40,129 nt of DNA, taken from Bradyrhizobiaceae bacterium. GTDB taxonomy: Bacteria > Pseudomonadota > Alphaproteobacteria > Rhizobiales > Xanthobacteraceae. The notes under the pieces were generated by a model. The model was not told where the DNA came from. It did no database searches and saw nothing but the letters and a program-made list of their open reading frames with translations. Below are positions 12,996 through 24,355 of the stretch, piece by piece. The position numbers were made by a program, and so were the translations under genes. The stretch lies in the NCBI GenBank assembly GCA_003105195.1, contig PQAH01000157.1, forward strand, positions 1 through 40,129, written 5' to 3'. Each line of letters opens with the position of its first letter. The first letter of the stretch is position 1.

Positions 12996-13957
12996 GCAAG
13001 GGCGCGCTCGCTCTCCTGATCTCGGGAGGGACCGAGAACTGGGCGCCCGAGCGCTGGCGCGAGCGCTTCCGCCGCGGCTGCCCGGGACGGCGCGTGGCCC
13101 TGCTGCCGGACGACCGCGTCGATCCCGCCGAGGTGCGCTACGCCGCCGTGTGGAAGCCGCCGCCCGGCCGGCTCGCGGCCTTCCCGCACCTCCAGGCGAT
13201 CTTCAATCTCGGCGCCGGCGTCGACGCCGTGCTCGGCGACCCGAGCCTGCCGGCCGTGCCCCTGGTGCGGGTCGCCGACGACGACCTCACCCGCCGCATG
13301 ACCGAATACGTCACGCTGCACGTGCTGATGCACCACCGCCAGCAGCGCTACCTCGACGAGGCGCAGCGCCAGGCCTTCTGGGCGCCGAAGCTGCAATGGG
13401 CCGCGGACGCCGTGCGCGTCGGCATCATGGGGCTCGGCGTGCTCGGACGCGACGCCGCCGAGGTGCTGGCGCGCATCGGTTTCCGGGTGGCGGGCTGGAG
13501 CCGGCGCGCGAAGGTGATCCCGGGCATCGAGTGCTTCGCGGGCGAGGCGGGCCTCGCGCCGTTCCTGGCGCGCACCGACATCCTGGTCTGCCTGCTGCCG
13601 CTCACCGAGGAGACGCGCGGCATCCTCGATCAACGCACCTTCTCGCTGCTCGCCCGCGACGGCGTGCTCGGGGGACCCGTGATCGTCAATGCGGGCCGCG
13701 GCGGGCTGCAGGTCGAGCGTGACATCCTCGCGGCCCTCGACGACGGCACGCTCGCCGCCGCCACCCTCGACGTGTTCGAGACCGAGCCGCTGCCCATGGA
13801 GAGCCCCCTGTGGTCGCATCCGCGCGTCACCGTGACGCCGCACAATGCGGCCGACACCGACCCCGACGCGATCTCGACCTATGTGGCACGCCAGATCGCC
13901 CGCCACGAAGGCGGCCTGCCGCTCGAGAACGTGGTGGACCGGCACACGGGCTACTGA
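12992..13957 (+). CDS. ghrA: 2-hydroxyacid dehydrogenase, glyoxylate/hydroxypyruvate reductase A type
   Basis: A 321-residue D-isomer-specific 2-hydroxyacid dehydrogenase. It is expected to reduce glyoxylate or hydroxypyruvate with NAD(P)H. The Rossmann motif is GIMGLGVLG. The catalytic Arg lies in NAGRGG, the Glu in FETEPLP and the His in VTPHNAA. The lack of a long N-terminal domain and the TEYVTLHVL segment fit the GhrA branch rather than SerA. GTG 12992 overlaps the yejF stop, so it is read from the transporter operon. The functional link to peptide uptake is not obvious. Its end overlaps the convergent NlpC gene by seven bases. Confidence 0.85.
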
Positions 13958-14796
13958 GGTCCGGGCGCCGGCCGCCGGACGCTCGTGATCTCGCTGCCGC
14001 TCGCGCGGCTGCGCGCGACCGCGTCGGCGGCGGGCTCGATGGTCACCGCCATGTGGAACGCATTGGCGTGGATGATGCTCGCGGCGTCGCGGGCGATCGC
14101 GACATGGCCCCTCCAGAACAGGAGGTCGCCGCGCCGCAGCGGCTCCGTCGCGGCCGGGAAGGCGCGCTCCTGCATGTCGCTGTCGCGCGGGCAGGCGATG
14201 CCGCAGGCCGCGAGCGCGACCTGCACCAGGCCCGAGCAGTCGATGCCGAGCCCGGTCTTGCCGCCCCAGAGATAGGGCGCGCCGAGGAAGCGTTCCGCGA
14301 CCGCCACCGCATCGTCCGCGCGGGCCTCGAGCCGCGCGAGGTGGCGCGCCGGCACGAAGCCGCCCGCGGCCGTGACCGCGAGCGCACCGTCCTCGCGTGC
14401 GATGGCGACCCGGGCTCCGAGCGGCAGCGCCGCCGCCGGCGGCAGCTTGATCGAAGGGCCGGGAAACACCAGCGTGCGCACCACCGCCACCTTGTGGGTC
14501 GGCGCCGCGCCCGGCCGGCCGAGGGCGTTCGCGGGCAGGTAACCCACATAGCCGTCGCTTTCGAGCTGGCCCCAGGCCCAGCCCTCGTCGCTGGTCTCGT
14601 AGACCATGACCCGCTCGCCCATCAGCGCCTCGGTCTCGAGCGGGGCGTCGGGGGCGGGTGCGCGGCGCAGCGGCGCCTGCGGATCGCGCACCTCGAAGGT
14701 CTCGCCCGCCACGAAGCGGTCGGCCGCGACCCGTCCCTGCAGGTGGCGCGCCGCGAGGTCTCCGCGCGCCGGGGTGAGCCTTGGATCGTGCGTCAT
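13951..14796 (-). CDS. SH3 and NlpC/P60 peptidoglycan hydrolase
   Basis: A 281-residue cell-wall peptidase. Residues about 35-155 hold two SH3-like modules (GERVMVYETSDEGWAWGQ is the clear one). Residues about 160-275 form the NlpC/P60 domain, with Cys187 in GIDCSGL, His231 in WRGHVAIA and a third position around HAN at 243-245. These enzymes cut D-Glu to diamino acid bonds in peptide stems. No signal peptide is visible, so it may act on recycled muropeptides in the cytoplasm. Its start overlaps the stop of the MarR gene (ATGA), and an M17 aminopeptidase lies upstream, which supports a recycling role. Confidence 0.87.
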   Translation of the reverse strand: MTHDPRLTPARGDLAARHLQGRVAADRFVAGETFEVRDPQAPLRRAPAPDAPLETEALMGERVMVYETSDEGWAWGQLESDGYVGYLPANALGRPGAAPTHKVAVVRTLVFPGPSIKLPPAAALPLGARVAIAREDGALAVTAAGGFVPARHLARLEARADDAVAVAERFLGAPYLWGGKTGLGIDCSGLVQVALAACGIACPRDSDMQERAFPAATEPLRRGDLLFWRGHVAIARDAASIIHANAFHMAVTIEPAADAVARSRASGSEITSVRRPAPGPQ

Positions 14797-15143
14797 CGCG
14801 GCAGCGCCTTCGCCTTGGCGACCAGCAGGTCGCCGAGCCGCTCCACCGCGAGCGCGCCCTTGGCGGTGCGCTGGATCACGACATTGCGCCGGTCGGCGTC
14901 GTCGCGGCGGCGCGACACCAGGCCGAGCTTCCCCATGCTGTCGAGGGCGCGCGTGATCACCGGCTTGGTCACCTTCAGCTTGGCGGCGAGCCCCCGCACC
15001 GTGTGCGGCGGCGGCTCCAGGTAGATCGTGAGCAGCACCGCGAGCTGGCGCGCGGACAGGTCCGGCTCACCGTCGGTGACGAGGGTGAACGCGAAATCGT
15101 TCAGCAGCTTCAGCGCCTGCGACGGCCGCATCTCGACGGCCAT
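14793..15143 (-). CDS. MarR-type winged-helix regulator
   Basis: A 116-residue protein. The winged-helix core spans about residues 28-100: LSARQLAVLLTIY, then AAKLKVTKPVITRALDSMGKLGLVSRRRDDADRRNVVI with the wing DDADRRN. It is shorter than the usual MarR (about 140 residues), with reduced outer dimerisation helices. It sits in the middle of an operon: 58 bases after the aminopeptidase gene and overlapping the NlpC gene by four bases. It may control its own operon; the ligand and target are unknown. Confidence 0.82.
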   Translation of the reverse strand: MAVEMRPSQALKLLNDFAFTLVTDGEPDLSARQLAVLLTIYLEPPPHTVRGLAAKLKVTKPVITRALDSMGKLGLVSRRRDDADRRNVVIQRTAKGALAVERLGDLLVAKAKALPR

Positions 15144-15201
15144 GGGGCCTCCGATCGTTTCGGGCCCGTATTATTTCCCGGGAGGCCGAACCGCAAGTCG
15201 G

Positions 15202-16584
15202 TCAAACCGCATAGCGCTCGGCGAGCAGCGCATAGAGGGCGCGGGCGGCCTGGCATTCGCCGCCCTCCGGGCGGGCGGGCTTGGCCGAAGGGGTCCAGGC
15301 GAAGATGTCGAGATGCACGAAGGCGCGCGCCGCCGTGACGAAGCGGTCGAGGAACAGCGCCGCCGTCACCGAGCCCGCGAAGCCGCCGGACGCGACATTG
15401 TTGATGTCCGCGGTCTTCGACTCCAGCAGGGACTCGTAGGGGCGCCAGAGCGGCATGCGCCACAGCGGGTCGTTCTCGGCGCCCGCGTGGCGCGCGAGGT
15501 CGAGGGCGAGCGCGTCGTCGTTCGTGTAGAAGGGCGGCAGCTCGGGGCCGAGCGCCACCCGCGCCGCGCCCGTGAGCGTCGCCATGTCGACGATCAGCTC
15601 GGGCGCCTCCTCGTCGGCGAGCGCCAGCGCGTCGGCGAGCACCAGCCGGCCCTCCGCGTCGGTATTGCCGATCTCGACCGTGATCCCCTTGCGCGCGCGA
15701 TAGACGTCGCGCGGCCGGAACGCCGCGCCCGAGATCGCGTTCTCGACCGCCGGCACCAGCACCCGCAGCCGCAGCTTCAGGCCGCGGTCCATGATCATGT
15801 GCGCGAGCGCCATCACGCAGGCGGCGCCGCCCATGTCCTTCTTCATGTTGAGCATGGCGCTGTCGGACTTGATGTCGAGCCCGCCGGTGTCGAAGCACAC
15901 GCCCTTGCCGACCAGCGTGACCTTGGGGTGGGCCGGGTCGCCCCAGGCGAGGTCGACGAGCCGCGGCGCGGCCGCGGCGGCACGCCCGACCGCATGGATC
16001 AGCGGGAAGTTCTCTCCCAGCAGCGCATCGCCCACGACGGCGCGGCACTCCGCGCCGTGCCGGCGCGCGAGCGCCCGCACCGCCTCCTCGAGCTCGGCCG
16101 GGCCGAGATCGTTGGCCGGCGTGTTGATCAGGTCGCGCGCCAGCGTCACCCCGTCGACGATGCGCGCCAGCTCCGCGCCGTCGACGCCCGCCGGCAGCGC
16201 GAGCCGCACCTCCCGGTCCTCCGCCGCGCGATAGCGCGCGAAGCGGTAGCCGCCGAGCGCGAAGGCGAGCGCGGCGAGCCGCTCGTCGTGCGGCGCATTG
16301 GCGAAGCGATAGATGCCCTTGGGCAGCGCGCCGGGGAGGCGGCCGGCGAGGAAATGATCCTTCGCGGGCTTGTCGTCCGCCTCGATCCCGAACACGACGC
16401 CCGACAGCGCCTCCTCGCCGGGCAGCAGCAGCATCTGCCCGGGCTTCGGCTCGAAGCCGGCGGCGTCCGCATAGCGGCGCGCGGCCGCGCTCAGCACGTC
16501 CCGCAGGTGCGGATAGCTCGCCGCCGTCACGAACCAGATCGGGACCGCCTCGGCGCGGCCGTGGGGAACATAGAGCGGATGCAT
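15202..16584 (-). CDS. Leucyl aminopeptidase family protein (M17)
   Basis: A 460-residue M17 metallopeptidase that removes N-terminal residues from peptides in the cytoplasm. The metal and active-site blocks are present: VGKGVCFDTGGLDIKSD, KKDMGGAA and NTDAEGRLVLADAL. ATG 16584 was chosen because GAGG lies six bases upstream; the frame remains open eleven codons further to 16617. It is the first gene of an operon with MarR and NlpC/P60 genes. With the NlpC enzyme it would break wall-derived peptides down to amino acids. Confidence 0.9.
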   Translation of the reverse strand: MHPLYVPHGRAEAVPIWFVTAASYPHLRDVLSAAARRYADAAGFEPKPGQMLLLPGEEALSGVVFGIEADDKPAKDHFLAGRLPGALPKGIYRFANAPHDERLAALAFALGGYRFARYRAAEDREVRLALPAGVDGAELARIVDGVTLARDLINTPANDLGPAELEEAVRALARRHGAECRAVVGDALLGENFPLIHAVGRAAAAAPRLVDLAWGDPAHPKVTLVGKGVCFDTGGLDIKSDSAMLNMKKDMGGAACVMALAHMIMDRGLKLRLRVLVPAVENAISGAAFRPRDVYRARKGITVEIGNTDAEGRLVLADALALADEEAPELIVDMATLTGAARVALGPELPPFYTNDDALALDLARHAGAENDPLWRMPLWRPYESLLESKTADINNVASGGFAGSVTAALFLDRFVTAARAFVHLDIFAWTPSAKPARPEGGECQAARALYALLAERYAV

Positions 16585-16642
16585 GGAAGGCCTCGCGAAA
16601 GGCGGCTCTGCTACCACGGCGGCCGGGTCCCGTGAAGGCGCC

Positions 16643-16657
16643 TTAACCGAACCTTAG
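16643..16657 (+). promoter_or_regulatory. Possible CtrA-type site upstream of the TadD-like gene
   Basis: TTAA-N7-TTAG lies about 60 bases upstream of the gene. It is one base off the TTAA-N7-TTAA form recognised by CtrA in alphaproteobacteria. A partly overlapping inverted repeat TTAACC/GGTTAA spans 16643-16663. Pilus genes are known CtrA targets in some alphaproteobacteria, but this match is short and rests on consensus only. Confidence 0.3.
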
Positions 16658-16718
16658 GGTTAACCGCCTATTGCTCGGAGGTCCGGGGCGCCTCGCGCCC
16701 CGCAGCGAGGTGATGCGT

Positions 16719-17555
16719 ATGCGTTCAGCCCGTCGCCTGCTCGGGAGCGTCGCGGTGGCCGTGCTCGCCGCGAGCGCGCTCGCGGGCTGCACGACCACCC
16801 GCTCCACCGAGACCACCGGCTCGATCTCCCCGTCCGCCCCGCTCGGCGAGAACGAGTGGCGTCGCGAGGTCGAGTTCGCGGGCCAGGCCTATCGCGCGAA
16901 CGCGAAGGACACCGCGGCCGCCGTCCGCTACGCGCGCGCGCTGCGCGAGATCGGCCAGCGCGCCCAGGCGGCCGCCGTGCTCGAGCAGGCGACCATCGCC
17001 AATCCGCGCAGCCGTGCCGTGCTCGGCGCCTATGGCCGCGCGCTCGCCGAGGTCGGCGAATATCCCAAGGCCCTCGACATCCTCGGCAAGGCGCACACGC
17101 CGGACCAGCCCGACTGGCGGCTCCTCTCGGTCACAGGGGCGGTGCTCGACCAGATGGGCCGGCACGAGGAGGCGCGCCGCCACTATGCGAGCGCGCTCAA
17201 CCTGCGCCCCGACGAGCCCTCGGTGCTGACCAATCTCGGGCTCTCCTATGCGCTCTCGCGCGAGCTGCCGCGCGCCGAGGAGACCCTGCGCCGCGCCATG
17301 GCGCGCGCCGGCGCCGATCCGCGCACGCGGCAGAACCTCGCCCTCGTGGTCGGCCTGCAGGGCCGCTTCGAGGAGGCCGAGCAGATCGCCCGCGCCGACC
17401 TGCCGACCGAGGAAGCCGCCGCCAATGTCGGCTATCTGCGCCAGATGCTCGCGCAGCGGCAGGACCTGAAGCAGGACGCGAACCGGCCCGCGCCGAAGCA
17501 GGCCCGCCCCGCCAGGCCCGGCAAGCCGCAGAAGCTCGCCGGCAGCCCGGAGTAG
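16719..17555 (+). CDS. tadD: TadD-like TPR lipoprotein
   Basis: A 278-residue predicted lipoprotein. The signal peptide ends in a lipobox, ASALAGC, with Cys24 as the new N-terminus. Residues about 55-240 are TPR repeats (for example the repeat starting LRPDEPSVLTNLGLSYALS). The C-terminal tail is Lys/Pro/Ala-rich. ATG 16719 is preferred over 16713 because the GAGG at 16707-16710 is eight bases upstream. A GGGGCGC/GCGCCCC hairpin (16685-16701) lies just before that site. Facing the tadC-tadB-cpaF block supports a TadD role as a pilotin-like lipoprotein of the Tad pilus machine. Confidence 0.82.
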   Translation: MRSARRLLGSVAVAVLAASALAGCTTTRSTETTGSISPSAPLGENEWRREVEFAGQAYRANAKDTAAAVRYARALREIGQRAQAAAVLEQATIANPRSRAVLGAYGRALAEVGEYPKALDILGKAHTPDQPDWRLLSVTGAVLDQMGRHEEARRHYASALNLRPDEPSVLTNLGLSYALSRELPRAEETLRRAMARAGADPRTRQNLALVVGLQGRFEEAEQIARADLPTEEAAANVGYLRQMLAQRQDLKQDANRPAPKQARPARPGKPQKLAGSPE

Positions 17556-17656
17556 GCTGGGCAAAGGCGCGCCGGGGCCTTCACGGCTTTCCCGCATGGT
17601 TCGATTCGCGCCGTGGCCACGACGGTGGGCGCGGCGGAACGACCGTCCTCGTCGCA

Positions 17657-17677
17657 CGAAGGCCGTGGCCGCCTTCG
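17657..17677. terminator. Hairpin between convergent tadD and tadC
   Basis: Seven-base arms CGAAGGC and GCCTTCG with a seven-base loop lie in the 149-base gap between two convergent genes. No T run follows on either strand, so it may work weakly in both directions. Nothing else is seen in the gap. Confidence 0.35.
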
Positions 17678-17704
17678 CACGCCCGGGGGCACGCGCCGTC
17701 ATCG

Positions 17705-18679
17705 CTACTTGATGTTCATCACCTGGATCGCGGCCGGGCCCAGGATGACGATGAACAGCACCGGCAGGAAGAACAGGATCATCGGCACCGTGAGCTTGGG
17801 CGGCAGCGCGGCGGCCTTCTTCTCGGCCTCCGACATGCGCATGTCGCGGTTCTCCTGCGCCATCACCCGCAGGGTCTGGCCGAGCGGCGTGCCGTAGCGC
17901 TCCGCCTGCTGCAGGGCGAGGCAGACCGCCCTCACGCCGTCGAGGTCGGTGCGCCTGGCGAGGTTCTCGTAGGCCTGGCGCCGGTCCTGCAGGTAGGACA
18001 GCTCGGCCGTCGTCAGGGTGAGCTCCTCGGCGAGCGGAATCGACTGCGTGCCGATCTCCTGGCTCACCCTTCGGAACGCCGCCTCGATCGACATGCCGGA
18101 TTCGACGCAGATCAGCAGCAGGTCGAGCGCGTCCGGGAACGCCCGCCGGATCGAGAGCTGGCGGTTCTGGATCCGGTTGCGCAGGTAGAGCAGCGGCAGG
18201 TACATGCCCGCATAGGTCGCACCCAGCACCATGCCGAGCTTGATCGGCGCCGGCTGCTTGATGTCGAGGATCACGAACACGTAGAGCGACGAGACGATCA
18301 GCGCCAGCAGCGGCATGACCATGCGGAAGAACAGGAAGGCCGTATAGGGCGCCTGTCCGCGGTAGCCGGCCTGGATCAGCTTCTCGCGCGCCTGCTCCTG
18401 GCCGAGCCATTTCGAGAGGTTGAAGCGCTCGACCACCGCCTTCATGTAGGTCTTGGGCGTCTGGCGCAGCGACACCTTCTCGCCGCGGGCCAGGCGCTCG
18501 CGCTCGCGCTGCCGGATCGTCTCGCGCTCGGTCGCGACCGCGCGCATGCGCCGGTTGAGGTCCTCGCGCGAGAGCAGCGGCATCGCCAGCGTGAGCACCG
18601 TCGCCATCGCGGCGACGGCGGCGAACATCGAAGCCATGAAGCGCGTATCGTGCAGCTTCTCGATGATGAGGTCGACCAT
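17705..18679 (-). CDS. tadC: Tad pilus inner-membrane platform protein TadC
   Basis: A 324-residue type II secretion F-family protein. A first helix lies at about residues 14-36, followed by a basic cytoplasmic segment. Two central helices (residues about 125-165) precede the T2SF domain (FPDALDLLLICVESGMSIEAAFRRVSQE), and a final helix (VPMILFFLPVLFIVILGPA) ends the protein. With TadB it forms the platform that the ATPase CpaF drives to polymerise Flp pilin. It is 68 bases after tadB on the same strand. Confidence 0.92.
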   Translation of the reverse strand: MVDLIIEKLHDTRFMASMFAAVAAMATVLTLAMPLLSREDLNRRMRAVATERETIRQRERERLARGEKVSLRQTPKTYMKAVVERFNLSKWLGQEQAREKLIQAGYRGQAPYTAFLFFRMVMPLLALIVSSLYVFVILDIKQPAPIKLGMVLGATYAGMYLPLLYLRNRIQNRQLSIRRAFPDALDLLLICVESGMSIEAAFRRVSQEIGTQSIPLAEELTLTTAELSYLQDRRQAYENLARRTDLDGVRAVCLALQQAERYGTPLGQTLRVMAQENRDMRMSEAEKKAAALPPKLTVPMILFFLPVLFIVILGPAAIQVMNIK

Positions 18680-18747
18680 GGCGCTCTACATTCCGGATCG
18701 GCGCGTACCCTCGTCGGCGGACCGGTGCCCGATCCGCCGCGGCCGCG

Positions 18748-19728
18748 CTAGAAGTCGAAGTTGATCATCTTGCGCATCACCAGCACGCCCATGGTCATCC
18801 AGGCGGCGCTGCCGGCGAGCATCATGCGGCCCATCGGATGGGTCCAGAGCAGCTCGATGTAGCGCGGGCTCGTGATGTAGACGAGCACCATGACGGCGAT
18901 CGGCAGCATGCCGATGATCACGGCCGAGGCCTTGGCCTCCATCGACATGGCCTTGATCTTCGCCTTCATGCGCTTGCGCTCGCGCAGCACCTTCGACAGG
19001 TTGCCGAGCGCCTCCGAGAGGTTGCCGCCGGCGCGCTGCTGGATCGCGATCACGATGCCGAAGAAGTTCGCCTCCGCCAGCGGCACGCGCTCGTAGAGCC
19101 GCGTGCAGGCCTCGCCCAGCGGGATGCCGACGGTCTGCGTCTCGACGATGGTGCGGAACTCGCTGCGCACCGGCTCCGGCGCCTCGCTCGCCACGATCTT
19201 CAGGCAGTCGCCGAGCGGCAGGCCGGACTTGACGCCGCGGATGATCACGTCGACCGCGTCCGGCAGGTGGGCGAGGAACTTCTCCTCGCGCCGCTTCTTG
19301 AGGAAGGCGAGCAGCCACATCGGGAAGCCGAAGCCGCCCGCGAATCCGAAGGCGAGGCCGGGCACGATGCCGCCGCCCACCATCACGGTGGCGACGAGCA
19401 GCACGAAGCCGCAGGCCGCGCTCGCCAGGATGAACTGCCGCTTGCTGATGCTCAGCCCGGCCTGGGTGATGCGCGCCGAGAGCGGCGGCCGTTTCGCGGC
19501 CTGGTCGCGGAGCTCGAGCTCCTTCAGCGTCTCCTCGACCTGGTCGCGGCGCGCCTTCGGGGCACTGGCCCGGCCGAGCGCGCGCGCCGCGGGCTCCGGC
19601 CGCGCCAGGATCTCCTTGCGCTTCTCGGCCTTGGCTTCGCCCGACAGGTACGGATAGATGAACACCCAGAGCGCGCCGCCGACCGCGACCGTCACCAGGA
19701 ACACCAGGGAGAGCGTCTCCATGTCCAT
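18748..19728 (-). CDS. tadB: Tad pilus inner-membrane platform protein TadB
   Basis: A 326-residue paralogue of TadC. The N-terminal helix (SLVFLVTVAVGGALWVFIYPYL) is followed by an Arg/Lys/Ala-rich linker and two helices (residues about 100-145). The T2SF domain includes LPDAVDVIIRGVKSGLPLGDCLKIVASEA and GGNLSEALGNLSKVL, and two C-terminal helices follow. It starts 12 bases after the cpaF stop, so cpaF-tadB-tadC are co-transcribed. Confidence 0.93.
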   Translation of the reverse strand: MDMETLSLVFLVTVAVGGALWVFIYPYLSGEAKAEKRKEILARPEPAARALGRASAPKARRDQVEETLKELELRDQAAKRPPLSARITQAGLSISKRQFILASAACGFVLLVATVMVGGGIVPGLAFGFAGGFGFPMWLLAFLKKRREEKFLAHLPDAVDVIIRGVKSGLPLGDCLKIVASEAPEPVRSEFRTIVETQTVGIPLGEACTRLYERVPLAEANFFGIVIAIQQRAGGNLSEALGNLSKVLRERKRMKAKIKAMSMEAKASAVIIGMLPIAVMVLVYITSPRYIELLWTHPMGRMMLAGSAAWMTMGVLVMRKMINFDF

Positions 19729-19740
19729 CGCGTTCCCCCG

Positions 19741-22067
<2,327 letters not shown>

Positions 22068-22068
<1 letters not shown>

Positions 22069-24269
22069 CAGGACAGTTCCCCTTCGGCTGCCTTCTCCTG
22101 TCTCCCCCAGTTCCGGGCAAGAAGGCTCTCTGCCACGGCAATGACGAATGCGAGTCCGGCGAAGAACTTCCAGAGCTCGACGCCGTACCGGGATTCCCGC
22201 ACGGTCCGTTCGAGGTCGTCGGTCGGCCCCAGCGTCCGGACGCGTTCGTCGGCGAACCCGAGCCGCCTCCAGAGCCGTTCGAGGAGCTCCTGCCCGGCGG
22301 GATGGAGATCGGTTTCGCTCGGTGCAACATCGACGGCAGCGGCATCGAGCACATCCTTGCTGCCGATCCTGTCGGCGCCGCGCAGAGTATAGATTCCCGT
22401 CTCGGAGGCGGGCGAGGTTTCGTAGCTCAGCGTTCCGGTGCTTGTGCGGAAGCGGGGGGCAACCCGTTCCTCCAGACCGGAAGGGGCAACAACCACCGCC
22501 GGGTTCTGTCCGGAAACAGACGACCGGCGGACGGTCAGCCGCAGCGGCTCACCCGCCGTGAAGCTCCGCTCTGCCCGGCCGCCGGAGGCGACGTACAGAA
22601 GGGAGCGGTGAAGAAGGGGGGCGAAGATCCCTTTCAACGGGAAGTCGGACCAGTCCGGGAGAGCATCGACGGTGAAGAGCAGGAAGCGCCCGTTTCCCGG
22701 CCGAAGCTCGGTGAGGAAGGGTTCGCCGTTCCCCAGCTCAATGACCACCGTTCCTCCGCCGGCGCCGTTGATGCCGGCGGTCCTCCTGATTTCGGGTGAG
22801 GCGATGCGCGTGGCGGCATCTCGCGGCGCCGTTTCCGTCTCGAACAGGCCGGCGAAGATCGGATGGGCATAGTCGACCTTCGCGAAAGAGAGAAACGATG
22901 CCGTTGTCCTGCCGGCCGGAGGCGATGCGCCCGCGTCGCGTGAGGAGAAGAGGGGAAGACCCAGCCGCGGAGCGAGGTTCCTGTTGTAGCTTGCGACGTT
23001 TGTCGCAGATCCCGGGAAGAAGACCAGTCCTTTCCCGTTGCTGACGAACGCCGCGAGACGTTCGGCCAGGGCGGGCGTGAAGTCCCGGATCCCGCACAGA
23101 ATGAGTGCGTCGTACGATTCAAGGTCGGAGGCCGGGAGCTTTTCCTCGTCGATCCGTTCTGCGGTGATGACTCCGGCAAGGGAGGAATCGCCGGCGAGCG
23201 TCAGCGCCAGCGCCGCATAGTGTGTTTCGGCCGGGGAAGGTCCGGCAAGTGCCACTCGGATGCGCGGGGGAATTGCGAGTACGAAGTTGGCACGGTTGTC
23301 CGCATCCAGAGCGTCGTCTTCGAGGAGAAAGTACCCGGGGAGAATACCGCGGCGCTTGGGAACAACGCTGACGGACAGTACGGATGTGGACCGCGGCGCG
23401 AGGGTCACGGTGTGCTGGGCAACGCGGGCGCCGTCGAGGTAGACACTAACCACGGACTCCTGGAGCGGCCGGTCGCCCCCGTTCTGAACCTCCGCCTGCA
23501 GCGAGACCGGCCGTCCGCTCGCCAGGATGGATGAGAGGATTTCCGCTCGGTGTATCCCGGCGTTCTCCACCGGTCCTCGCGCTGATGTGAGGAGGAACAG
23601 GGCGGGACTGTCCGGGCCGGGCGCGAGGCTGTCACCGGGCGTCTCGGGGAGGGCGCACTGGGTGGCCTGGACGTCAGTGAGAACGTAGATTTCTCTGTTG
23701 GCGGTCGATGCGATGGAGAGCGTCCTGCGGGCTTTCTTCAGTGCCGTAGAGAGAGGGACCGACGTCTTCGCAACGGTCAGGGATCGAAGGGTGGCCAGCG
23801 CGGCCGCGGGAGTGCCCGGGGGGCCGAGCGTGTCGCCCAGCGCGGTGGCAGAAAGCGTGGAAAGAATCACGCGGTCATTCTCCCGGCACAGCGCGAGGAT
23901 CTCCGCTGCGGCGTCACGCGCGCGGGCAAAAATCTCCCCTCTCTCGTTTCGGACTCCCATGCTGGGAGAGTCGTCGAGGAGGATGATCACGCTGCTGGCT
24001 CCCTCGTTTCCGAGAATGCCGGCAACGGAGCCGCGCAGGACCGGCCGCGCAAACGCAAGGACCACGGAGACGATCAGGAGCACCCGGAGAATCAGGAGGA
24101 GCATCTGGCGGATCCTCAGTCGCTTGATCGATGTCTGCTGCAGCTCCTTCAGGAAGCGGAGGGAACTGAAATCGATCGTGCGGAGCTTGCGCCGGCTGAG
24201 AAGGTGAATGAGAACGGGGATCGCCGCGGCGGCGAGGCCGAAGAGGACGAGAGGATTGAGAAACGTCAT
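22068..24269 (-). CDS. BatA-like membrane protein with VWA domain
   Basis: A 733-residue protein. Residues 1-80 are the BatA N-terminal module with two membrane helices (PLVLFGLAAAAIPVLIHLLS and about 55-77) flanking the HLLSRRK and DFSSLRFLK motifs. A von Willebrand A domain follows, with the MIDAS start DDSPS at 99-103. The middle holds a glutamine amidotransferase-like fold region (YDALILCGIRDFTPALAERL), and a helix near residues 710-728 ends the protein. Related proteins occur in Bat (aerotolerance) clusters, but no MoxR or other bat gene is seen here, so the role is unknown. It probably sits in the inner membrane with its large part in the periplasm. Confidence 0.82.
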
Positions 24270-24355
24270 GAGATGCTCAAGGCATTGTTCGATAAATTCC
24301 GGAAGAAAAGCAACATGGTTTGCATTTCCGATGCGAAACCGCTACTTTGCGTGGA

